DNA of 8,620 bases from NCBI GenBank assembly GCA_964594045.1, contig CAZQKR010000078.1, forward strand, positions 1 through 8,620. Reading direction: 5' to 3'. Below, piece after piece: positions 1 to 6,344 of this stretch. Each line of letters begins with the position of its first letter. Position 1 is the first letter of the stretch. Under the pieces are notes generated by a model. That model searched no databases, was not told where the DNA came from, and saw only the letters and a program-made list of their open reading frames with translations. The position numbers and the translations under genes are program-made. The stretch is from UBA2365 sp964594045. Lineage in GTDB: Bacteria; Bacteroidota; Bacteroidia; Chitinophagales; Saprospiraceae.

Positions 1-257
1 ATATATTTGCACTTGGCAAAATATTTATTAACTTAATTTTCGGAGTGGACTCAAGTTTTATAAATTTGAAAAAATATTAAAGGTTCTTCCTTTTAGTATC
101 TAAAAATGCTTTAATTTTGGTATGTTATTATTTCTAAAATGATTATTTAGTATTGGATAAAATAACTATTAACAATGAAATGAATTTTCTACTTTGGAGT
201 ATTTAAAGTTGGAAACTATTGTTTCAGCATTCCGGCAATCAAAATAAAATTTTTAGT
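1..257. other. AT-rich non-coding leader region with one weak promoter-like box
   Basis: No convincing coding frame was found here on either strand; the sequence is strongly AT-rich. The only motif I can point to is TAAATTTG at 61-68, which matches the Bacteroidota -7 consensus TAnnTTTG. It lies about 190 bases before the next gene start, so it would imply an unusually long leader and may be chance in such AT-rich DNA. The window edge could cut a gene to the left, but no frame running off the edge looks coding. Confidence 0.4.
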
Positions 258-461
258 ATGGGTGATTTAGCTTTTAAACCTGGTGATGTTGTTAAACATA
301 AAGCAGCCACGTTCAAAATGGTAGTATTTTCTATTTTTGATCTTAAAGCCAAAACTTATAGATGTGTATGGTATGATCCGAATCTGCCAAGTAGTAACAG
401 TGGATTTGTTTATGAAAATTTTGAAGAAATCGAACTCGAGCTATTTAAAGAACGTCGTTGA
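258..461 (+). CDS. small DUF2158/YodC-like protein
   Basis: This 67-aa protein has no signal peptide or membrane segment. The N-terminal motif FKPGDVV (residues 6-12), a middle KMVV (20-23) and a CVWYD segment (36-40), followed by an acidic helix-like tail, resemble the small DUF2158 family (YodC-like, 'GDVV.LKSGGP.MTV...C.WF'). Those proteins have a short SH3-like beta fold of unknown role. The usual glycine-rich SGGP turn is replaced by AATF, so it is a divergent member at best. I chose ATG 258, not the in-frame TTG at 219, because homology-like sequence begins right after it. It stands alone, with more than 300 non-coding bases before the next gene. It may be a small regulatory or accessory protein; no function is assigned. 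Confidence 0.6.
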   Translation: MGDLAFKPGDVVKHKAATFKMVVFSIFDLKAKTYRCVWYDPNLPSSNSGFVYENFEEIELELFKERR

Positions 462-777
462 TTTTATTTGGTTCAGTTGCTTCTTACCTCTTAAATCATC
501 TTTGATATATTAATTTATTGTTATTGAGTCAAAATTTGGTTAGTTAAACAAAGGATATTTATTTTTTTTCTATTCAACAATGATTTAATTAAACACATCA
601 TTATGGAAATCAAATAGAAATGTCAAATATTTTAAATTAATCGTGCATTTCAGGATTTTTAAATATATCATTGAACCTTATTTTTTTCCAACTCAATAAA
701 ACATAATGGATAACTTATAAGTTATAACTATTGTATATTGTATTGTCTTCAAAAAATTAATTTAAATTTACTCTCCT
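462..777. other. AT-rich intergenic region upstream of the SDH protease unit
   Basis: These 316 bases hold no gene I can support. Row 541-600 has only 12 G+C in 60 by hand count. The notable element is the 16-bp palindrome at 710-725, listed separately. A loose promoter-like word, TATATTGT, lies just after it near 735, but it misses the full TAnnTTTG consensus. The region probably contains the promoter and control sites of the following two-gene unit. Confidence 0.5.
710..725. promoter_or_regulatory. 16-bp perfect palindrome, operator-like
   Basis: ATAACTTATAAGTTAT is a perfect palindrome. It overlaps a second 10-bp palindrome, AGTTATAACT (720-729), so AACT/AGTT units alternate across 713-729. 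It lies about 50 bases before the ATG of the 67-aa gene, which is where an operator for a dimeric repressor or activator would be expected. No regulator gene is present in the window. Chance palindromes are commoner in AT-rich DNA, which lowers confidence. Confidence 0.35.
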
Positions 778-981
778 ATGATTAAGGAACATGTAAAACC
801 AAATCAATCGCAGACTAATGATTATATTCAAGAATACTTCGAAATTTTTTCAATTCTTGGAATAAATTCAGAAAGTATTAAACATGAATGGAATAAAGAA
901 GGAGATCTCATTAAAGATTTTAATCTGTACGAGGATCATCCTACTCCAATTTTGACGCAAAATACTAATAACTTAATTTAG
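778..981 (+). CDS. hypothetical 67-aa acidic protein, first gene of protease unit
   Basis: I do not recognise this protein. It is small and mostly charged, with no membrane segment, signal peptide or cysteines. A central segment (about residues 15-44, from DYIQEYFEIF to EGDLIKDF) could form two amphipathic helices; the ends are polar and look disordered. ATG 778 has no Shine-Dalgarno sequence, as is normal in Bacteroidota. Its stop lies only 4 bases before the ATG of the downstream Clp-fold protease, so the two are almost certainly co-transcribed and may be translationally coupled. That arrangement suggests an adaptor, regulator or substrate of the protease, but only position supports this. 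A leader peptide with no independent function cannot be excluded. Confidence 0.6.
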   Translation: MIKEHVKPNQSQTNDYIQEYFEIFSILGINSESIKHEWNKEGDLIKDFNLYEDHPTPILTQNTNNLI

Positions 982-985
982 CAAT

Positions 986-1885
986 ATGCCAAATTGGAAA
1001 GAAGTATTAGAAGAAGTTGCGAAAGTTAATAAGCAAGGCAATCAAGCACTTGATGTAGTAAGGAGGAAGTATTTAAAAAGTATATACAGTTATACAAAAA
1101 GAAATGTTATCGCTTATTATTCGGGTTGGTTGCAAAGACCAAATTCACCAGATGTAATTGTAAATGATAAAGATATTTCTGGTTTTATGTTAAATATTCA
1201 TAAAATGGACAGAAATAAAGGTTTGGATTTAATACTTCATACTCCTGGTGGAAGTCTAGTTGCAGCTGAAGCACTAGTCACATACCTGAAATCGATGTTT
1301 GGAAAAGACATTAGAGCAATTGTACCTCAGCTTTCGATGTCAGCAGGCACCATGATTGCGTTTTCTTGTAAAGAGATAATGTTAGGAAAGCATTCTAGTC
1401 TTGGACCAATTGATCCCCAAATGGGTAACATGCCTTGTCAAGCAGTTATAGCAGAATTTGAAAGAGCCAGGGCAGAAATAATAAAAGAACCAAAAAATGC
1501 TGCACTTTGGCAATTTATAATATCAAAATATCATCCAACTTTTTTAAGTTCATGTCAACATGCTATAGATATGTCAGTTCAACTTGTTAAAGATTGGCTT
1601 GAAGATAATATGTTTGAAGGAGAAACGGACAAAACTGAAAAAGTAATTGAACATTTTTCTAGTCACGATAACTCAAAAACTCATGCAAGACATATTTCAA
1701 TTCAAACTTGTAAAGAGATGGGCTTGAAAGTTATTGATTTAGAGGAAGATGATAAACTTCAGGATTTAGTATTGACCACACACCATGCATTTATGCATAC
1801 TTTTTCCAATTCTGGAGCATTAAAAATTATTGAAAATCAAAATGGTGTTGCTTATATTGAACATTTACCGTTTAAAACAGATTAA
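986..1885 (+). CDS. SDH-family Clp-fold serine protease (serine dehydrogenase proteinase-like)
   Basis: This 299-aa protein matches the SDH proteinase family (Pfam SDH_sah, PF01972), distant relatives of ClpP and SppA with the crotonase/Clp fold. Visible motifs in order are a helical N-terminal domain (1-50), strand plus oxyanion-type loop LILHTPGG (82-89), the nucleophile motif SMSAGT (Ser119), and KHSSLGPIDPQ (135-145), where His136 is the likely catalytic partner. The C-terminal half (150-270) is helical, including DWLEDNMF (203-210) and a His-rich stretch. No signal peptide or transmembrane helix is seen, so it is probably cytoplasmic. The family is annotated as peptidases, but most members have no established substrate. 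It follows the 67-aa gene by 4 bases and ends the unit. The active-site assignment is by motif comparison from memory; family membership is much surer than function. Confidence 0.88.
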   Translation: MPNWKEVLEEVAKVNKQGNQALDVVRRKYLKSIYSYTKRNVIAYYSGWLQRPNSPDVIVNDKDISGFMLNIHKMDRNKGLDLILHTPGGSLVAAEALVTYLKSMFGKDIRAIVPQLSMSAGTMIAFSCKEIMLGKHSSLGPIDPQMGNMPCQAVIAEFERARAEIIKEPKNAALWQFIISKYHPTFLSSCQHAIDMSVQLVKDWLEDNMFEGETDKTEKVIEHFSSHDNSKTHARHISIQTCKEMGLKVIDLEEDDKLQDLVLTTHHAFMHTFSNSGALKIIENQNGVAYIEHLPFKTD

Positions 1886-2240
1886 ATATCGCAGGATAAT
1901 TGCTTAAGATTTTTTTTGGTATTGCTTTAACCCACTAAATACTGATTAATCACAAAAGAATTTAAAATGTTTTATTCATCTCAATTTCTATGGCATTTTT
2001 GTTTCCTTTAATTAAAATATCTTTTTTATCCTACCAACTCTATAAACCGTAATCCTTTATAATTACTGCATTTTTTGAATTATATTCTATTATGCTATTT
2101 GATTTAAATAATGAAATTGAATACTTAACTTGGTGTAACAAAATTGAACAAATCTTTCAATTTTAGCATTCTGATTGGTTAGTTTTCGATTTCTAAATGT
2201 GTATACAAAGAACCAGGCTCTCTTAATATATATAGCAATA
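1886..2240. other. AT-rich intergenic region with a hairpin and possible short remnant frame
   Basis: This 355-base gap has no supported gene. A run of eight T (1910-1917) follows the protease gene, but only a 3-bp stem can be drawn before it, so it is not a convincing terminator. A 24-codon frame (ATG 2092 to TAG 2166) encodes a short protein starting MLFDLNNEIEYLTW; it has no recognisable family and could be a decayed gene end or chance. An inverted repeat at 2140-2164 overlaps its end and is listed separately. Confidence 0.4.
2140..2164. repeat. 9-bp inverted repeat with 7-nt loop
   Basis: AAAATTGAA (2140-2148) and TTCAATTTT (2156-2164) are perfectly complementary around loop CAAATCT. The structure ends in T residues, so it could act as a weak bidirectional terminator between the protease unit and the next gene, or as an operator 76 bases before ATG 2241. 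It is almost all A/T, so the stem would be weak. Confidence 0.3.
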
Positions 2241-2969
2241 ATGATGAATAATATGTTTGAGGAAAATTACAAAAAAAAACTTGAGCAACTTTTTCTTGCT
2301 ATATATTTTAATGACATTGACAAAGTAAGAGCGTTCAAAAGCCAGTTTCCGGATATCTATACGAAAAAAAACCGGTTTCAGATTGATGATACCACTGTTT
2401 TTGACCTGACAAAGTTGACTTTATTCAACCAGATCATTTGGTTTGATCCGGACTGGAAGGATGAAATCTTTCCATTGGTTGAAAGAAACAGACATAATAC
2501 CGATCGGATGCTCAATTTTTGGCAGTCAGAATTAATCAGTATCGGATCAGGCGATCATTTTCCATATCATCAATTCAAAGATTACTTTTTGTGCGAAGAT
2601 ATTGAAGACACTGAAACAGTAATTCTGGATCCCATGTCTTATTTTATAGAAAGAGGTTTCCGGGAAATTGATCTGAAGCTATATAACCGGATAGACTGTT
2701 TCGACTTTGCAGCTGTCAGGGAATTGTTGGAACAGGGTGCAAATCCAAATATTCACTTCTACGATGACGGAGATAGTTCTGCCATTTCCCGCATTCTGGA
2801 CGAAGGTTCTTTTTTAACCAGTTGCCGTATCATTCCGGAATTTGAAATATTTGAAGTGAAAGGGTATGATCAGGACTTTAACATTAAAGAAATGTTTGGT
2901 GATTTGCTTGGGTTAGCTGCTCATGATAAGATGTATGATTTATTGAAAAAGTATGACCACAATGATTGA
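2241..2969 (+). CDS. ankyrin-like hypothetical protein
   Basis: The 242-aa product carries degenerate ankyrin-repeat-like helices at both ends: residues 12-40 (KKLEQLFLAIYFNDIDKVRA onward) and 148-173, where FDFAAVRELLEQGANPN is a typical ankyrin helix-turn-helix with the 'GANPN' turn. The middle, 50-145, is rich in aromatic and acidic residues and is not recognised. No signal peptide or membrane segment is seen. An upstream TTG would add a hydrophobic extension unlike the rest, so I use ATG 2241; ATG 2244 or 2253 are equally possible. Ankyrin-type proteins of this size in Bacteroidota often occur as orphan immunity or protein-binding modules in accessory regions, but no toxin gene is next to it. 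Role unknown, probably protein-protein binding in the cytoplasm. Confidence 0.65.
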   Translation: MMNNMFEENYKKKLEQLFLAIYFNDIDKVRAFKSQFPDIYTKKNRFQIDDTTVFDLTKLTLFNQIIWFDPDWKDEIFPLVERNRHNTDRMLNFWQSELISIGSGDHFPYHQFKDYFLCEDIEDTETVILDPMSYFIERGFREIDLKLYNRIDCFDFAAVRELLEQGANPNIHFYDDGDSSAISRILDEGSFLTSCRIIPEFEIFEVKGYDQDFNIKEMFGDLLGLAAHDKMYDLLKKYDHND

Positions 2970-3098
2970 TTCAGGTGATACTCAATTTTATCTTTTTTCT
3001 TTGTGAGAGTTTTCACCTTCAAGGTTTCAGCACTTTTTGCATCGATTTAATAGATAAGTGAATGATTCAGATTTGCCGACAATAAGGGAAAATAAAAA

Positions 3099-3106
3099 TA
3101 CATTTG
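3099..3106 (+). promoter_or_regulatory. Bacteroidota-type -7 promoter box
   Basis: TACATTTG matches TAnnTTTG exactly and ends 19 bases before ATG 3126. That would give a very short leader, as is common in this phylum. A TTTG at 3072-3075 could be the -33 element; the 23-base spacer is slightly longer than the usual 19-21. The same octamer appears before the mutase gene, which supports both calls. The remaining 2970-3125 gap shows nothing else convincing. Confidence 0.55.
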
Positions 3107-3125
3107 AATATATAGTTAAGTAATA

Positions 3126-3866
3126 ATGACAATGGATGATAAAAAATCCCTGGAACAAAAGTTTGGAATGGAGTTCTTGAAGCAGCTAAATCCGGATTTC
3201 ATCTCATTGATTTGGAATAAAGATGATCCTGATCCTATTCCTGATATCATTTTAAGGACTCAACCAGTCACAGGCATTGAAATTACCCGGATTTCAAATA
3301 CCCTGAAAGCTGGGCACCCGCGAATGCATCTAGAAGGTTCTTGGGATATCCTGTTGAATAACATGCGAAAAATATGGCTGGAAAAGGGTTTTCCTCCGGT
3401 TCATATCAATTTACTTTTTAATCAGGATACGACTATTCCTAAAATATCGTCAAAAAATTATGCCAAAATAATAATTGATTTCATCAAGGACTTCATTCCG
3501 CCCGATGGCCAGTCTTTCCATTCAAAAGATGAATTGATTACAATTCCTTCTATTCTTTATAACTTTATAATAGAACGAAAGGTCAAATATGATAAGCCCA
3601 TGTTCACCTATTCAGATTATATTTGGTCACCATACATAGAAGTAAGTGCCATTCAACACGTCATAAACAAAAAGGAACAGAAGAGAGAGGACTATCTCAA
3701 GAATTGTGAGATAATCTGGCTCTTAATGTTCTTGTACAGCGGGAAAGCTTCAGGAAATTTTATAATCCCACAGGAAGTACTTGAACATCAATACTTTTCG
3801 CATTTTAATAAAGTATTTCTTTTTGATGCAGTACCTAAAAAGTTTTGGGAGTTAATTATTGATTAG
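3126..3866 (+). CDS. hypothetical protein with possible PD-(D/E)XK nuclease-like core
   Basis: I do not recognise a named family for this 246-aa soluble protein. Residues 36-54 read DPIPDIIL...GIEITRI, a layout (P-D before one strand, E-x-T on the next, about 12 residues apart) seen in PD-(D/E)XK fold proteins, with Thr54 where the catalytic Lys would be. A later block, INKKEQKREDYLKNC then EIIWLL (180-200), has the spaced lysines and Tyr followed by a hydrophobic strand that often follow in such hypothetical proteins. If the fold is right, it may be an atypical or inactive nuclease or a binding domain. ATG 3126 is favoured by the -7 box just upstream; ATG 3132 is an alternative. It is a single gene with 189 bases after it. 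Function is not assigned; the fold call is inference. Confidence 0.65.
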   Translation: MTMDDKKSLEQKFGMEFLKQLNPDFISLIWNKDDPDPIPDIILRTQPVTGIEITRISNTLKAGHPRMHLEGSWDILLNNMRKIWLEKGFPPVHINLLFNQDTTIPKISSKNYAKIIIDFIKDFIPPDGQSFHSKDELITIPSILYNFIIERKVKYDKPMFTYSDYIWSPYIEVSAIQHVINKKEQKREDYLKNCEIIWLLMFLYSGKASGNFIIPQEVLEHQYFSHFNKVFLFDAVPKKFWELIID

Positions 3867-4024
3867 GATTAAGCTGTTTAAGTCTTTTAATTTAGTGCAA
3901 ATGAACAAACCATCTAAAAGAAAAAGTTGTTTTAACCTATCATTTAAAATACGAAAAGTGTTTGTGAAAGACTTTCAGACAAAATCTTTTTAACTGGTTA
4001 AAGCGACCTTTCCTCCCAAAAATG

Positions 4025-4032
4025 TACATTTG
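4025..4032 (+). promoter_or_regulatory. Bacteroidota-type -7 promoter box for mutase gene
   Basis: TACATTTG, identical to the octamer before the 3126 gene, ends 23 bases before ATG 4056. No clear TTTG -33 element lies at the expected distance. A transcript starting about 6 bases after it would have a leader of roughly 18 bases. The rest of 3867-4055 contains no gene or clear terminator. The promoter suggests the mutase is transcribed on its own and not as part of an upstream operon. Confidence 0.55.
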
Positions 4033-4055
4033 TCCTTATTAGCAATTCTTTACAC

Positions 4056-6188
4056 ATGCGCAAACCGGATTTTAAAAACATCCAGCCTGAACTTCGTTTT
4101 CCTGTATCAGGAAAAACCATTGAACAGGAGATACAAATGACCTCAGAAAACATTCCGGTCAAAAACCATTATTCCCGTGAGGATGTCAAATCTTTCAGTC
4201 ATCTCAACAGCATCGCCGGAGCGCCTCCTTTTCTCCGTGGTCCTTACCCGGCTATGTACACCGTCCAGCCCTGGACCATCCGCCAGTATGCCGGATTCAG
4301 CACAGCAGAAGAAAGCAATGCCTTCTACCGCCGCAACCTCTCTGCCGGGCAAAAAGGCCTGTCCATAGCCTTCGATCTCGCTACCCATCGCGGTTATGAC
4401 TCGGATCACCCCAGGGTAAAAGGCGATGTGGGCATGGCAGGAGTGGCCATCGATTCAGTCGAAGATATGAAAACCCTGTTTGACGGTATTCCGCTGGACA
4501 AAATGAGCGTTTCCATGACCATGAACGGCGCAGTCATCCCCATCATGGCATTTTATATCGTCGCTGCAATGGAGCAGGGTGTTGCCCTCAAAGACCTTTC
4601 CGGAACCATCCAAAACGACATTCTGAAGGAATTCATGGTCCGCAATACCTATATTTATCCACCCGAACCGTCCATACGCATCATCTCGGATATTTTTGCC
4701 TTTACCTCTTCCCGCATGCCGAAATTCAACTCCATCAGCATCAGTGGCTACCACATGCACGAAGCAGGTGCCCCCGCAGACCTCGAACTCGCATACACGC
4801 TGGCTGACGGATTGGAATACATCAGGGCCGGTCTCAAAGCAGGACTTGATATCGATGATTTTGCCCCGCGTTTCTCCTTTTTCTGGGGCATCGGCATGAA
4901 TTTCTTTATGGAAATTGCCAAGCTGAGGGCTGCACGGGTGGTCTGGGCCGAACTGGTGAGTCAGTTCAATCCAAAAAATGATAAATCCATGGCGCTGCGC
5001 ACACATTGTCAGACATCAGGATACAGCCTCACCGAACAGGATCCGTTCAACAACGTTGCCCGTACCACCATCGAGGCGATGGCAGCTGTGTTGGGAGGAA
5101 CACAATCACTCCACACCAACTCACTGGATGAAGCGATCGCATTACCCACGGATTTTTCGGCCAAAATTGCCCGGGATACACAGATCATTCTGCAAAAAAA
5201 CACGGACATCACCAGAACAGTGGATCCCTTCGGCGGAAGTTATTATGTCGAATACCTTACCGGCCAACTGATCGAAAAAGCCCGTGAACATATCCGCGAG
5301 ATCGAATCCATGGGCGGCATGACCAAAGCCATCGAAAAAGGCATCCCGAAAATGCGGATCGAACAGGCAGCGGCTAGGAAACAAGCGATGATCGACAGCG
5401 GACAACAAAAGATCATCGGTGTAAATTCCTACTATAGAAAAGCTGACGCACCCATCGATATCCTGGAAGTGGATAATTCTAAAGTCAGGGAAAAACAGAT
5501 CAGCCAATTGGTACAACTGAAAGCCGACAGGGATGAAGCACTGGTTCAGAATTCACTGCAGGCATTGACCAGGTGCGCATCAACAGGTATCGGTAATCTG
5601 CTCGAACTGGCCGTTGTGGCAGCTGGCAACAGGGCAACTTTGGGAGAGATATCCGAAGCGATGAGCGTCGTTTTCGGAAGGTATGAATTTAAATCAACTG
5701 TCATTCAGGGAGTTTACGGAGAAGCATTGAAAATGGATGAACAATATCAAAAAGCACAGCAACTGTCGGATGAGTTTGCCCGCATTTATGGCAGAAGACC
5801 AAGGATCATGATCGCCAAACTTGGTCAGGATGGACACGACCGGGGAGCAAAAGTAATCGCTACCGGATTTGCTGACATGGGTTTCGACGTAGATATCGGA
5901 AGTATGTTCCAGACACCGGAGGAAGCGGCGCGCCAGGCTGCAGAGAACGATGTACACATATTGGGTATTTCCTCACTTGCTGCAGGGCACAAAACCCTGG
6001 TTCCCGAAACCATTGAAGCGCTCAGAGCCATCGGCAGGGAAGATATCCTGGTTGTGGTCGGAGGTGTGATACCGGAAAGGGATTATGAATTTTTGTTCAA
6101 CAAGGGTGTTGCCGGTGTGTTTGGGCCTGGTACGGTACTGAGCGAAGCAGCCATCGCACTGCTCGGGATTTTGATGCCGAAAGGCTGA
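4056..6188 (+). CDS. scpA: methylmalonyl-CoA mutase, catalytic (large) subunit
   Basis: The 710-aa enzyme interconverts (R)-methylmalonyl-CoA and succinyl-CoA by adenosylcobalamin radical chemistry, in propionate and odd-chain/branched-chain carbon metabolism; it is cytoplasmic. The TIM-barrel substrate domain is residues ~55-450: RGPYPAMY (Tyr64), PWTIRQYAGFS (Tyr78), MVRNTY (Arg196), ISGYHMHEAG (His233). By my alignment from memory these match Tyr75, Tyr89, Arg207 and His244 of Propionibacterium MutB. Tyr78 plus Arg196 indicate methylmalonyl- over isobutyryl-CoA as substrate. The C-terminal B12 domain (~577-710) has KLGQDGHDRG (Lys588, Asp592, cobalt-ligand His594), GISSL (Ser639) and VGGV (Gly669-670). 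The N-terminus is about 11 residues shorter than MutB and a linker is about 5 shorter. No small subunit (mutA) or meaB lies alongside. G+C is far higher than in genes to the left. Also called mutB/mcmA. Confidence 0.97.
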   Translation: MRKPDFKNIQPELRFPVSGKTIEQEIQMTSENIPVKNHYSREDVKSFSHLNSIAGAPPFLRGPYPAMYTVQPWTIRQYAGFSTAEESNAFYRRNLSAGQKGLSIAFDLATHRGYDSDHPRVKGDVGMAGVAIDSVEDMKTLFDGIPLDKMSVSMTMNGAVIPIMAFYIVAAMEQGVALKDLSGTIQNDILKEFMVRNTYIYPPEPSIRIISDIFAFTSSRMPKFNSISISGYHMHEAGAPADLELAYTLADGLEYIRAGLKAGLDIDDFAPRFSFFWGIGMNFFMEIAKLRAARVVWAELVSQFNPKNDKSMALRTHCQTSGYSLTEQDPFNNVARTTIEAMAAVLGGTQSLHTNSLDEAIALPTDFSAKIARDTQIILQKNTDITRTVDPFGGSYYVEYLTGQLIEKAREHIREIESMGGMTKAIEKGIPKMRIEQAAARKQAMIDSGQQKIIGVNSYYRKADAPIDILEVDNSKVREKQISQLVQLKADRDEALVQNSLQALTRCASTGIGNLLELAVVAAGNRATLGEISEAMSVVFGRYEFKSTVIQGVYGEALKMDEQYQKAQQLSDEFARIYGRRPRIMIAKLGQDGHDRGAKVIATGFADMGFDVDIGSMFQTPEEAARQAAENDVHILGISSLAAGHKTLVPETIEALRAIGREDILVVVGGVIPERDYEFLFNKGVAGVFGPGTVLSEAAIALLGILMPKG

Positions 6189-6222
6189 TCAGCCCATCAG
6201 TAAGCAGGATCAGAGCGCTTAC
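6183..6222. terminator. weak terminator-like inverted repeats after mutase gene
   Basis: The stop codon of the mutase lies inside the perfect 12-bp palindrome GGCTGATCAGCC (6183-6194). Just downstream, GTAAGC (6200-6205) pairs with GCTTAC (6217-6222) around an 11-nt loop. Neither is followed by a T-run, so Rho-independent termination is not well supported. They may simply stabilise the 3' end of the mRNA. Confidence 0.25.
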
Positions 6223-6344
6223 AAAGAGCAAAAGACATCAATTATGCGGTAAAATGATCCAAACTTGATCAAGCTAACAGACTTAAGACTAAAAAGCTAA
6301 AAAACTTTGACATACCAACCATCAATGATCAGTATACTAAAAAA

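Noticed and set aside
219..257. TTG 219 as start of the DUF2158-like gene
   Set aside because: The added 13 residues do not resemble the family, and ATG 258 sits right before the conserved part.
1887..1917. Run of eight T after the protease gene as an intrinsic terminator
   Set aside because: Only a 3-bp stem (GCA/TGC) can be formed directly upstream, too weak to call.
2175..2240. TTG 2175 start giving the ankyrin-like protein a hydrophobic N-terminus
   Set aside because: The extension is AT-rich intergenic-type sequence and too irregular for a signal peptide; three ATG codons follow at 2241-2255.
2973..3018. AGGTGA/TCACCT inverted repeat after the ankyrin-like gene as a terminator
   Set aside because: The loop is long, the stem is interrupted, and the T-run lies in the loop instead of after the stem.
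4143..6031. Several long open frames antisense to, or overlapping in another frame, the mutase gene
   Set aside because: They lie wholly within a well-conserved coding gene, have no family resemblance, and are explained by its higher G+C and codon pattern.
6183..6331. Cluster of five GATC sites (three as TGATCA) between the mutase and the DUF3667-like gene
   Set aside because: Spacing is irregular and no methylation-linked gene is present; probably chance.
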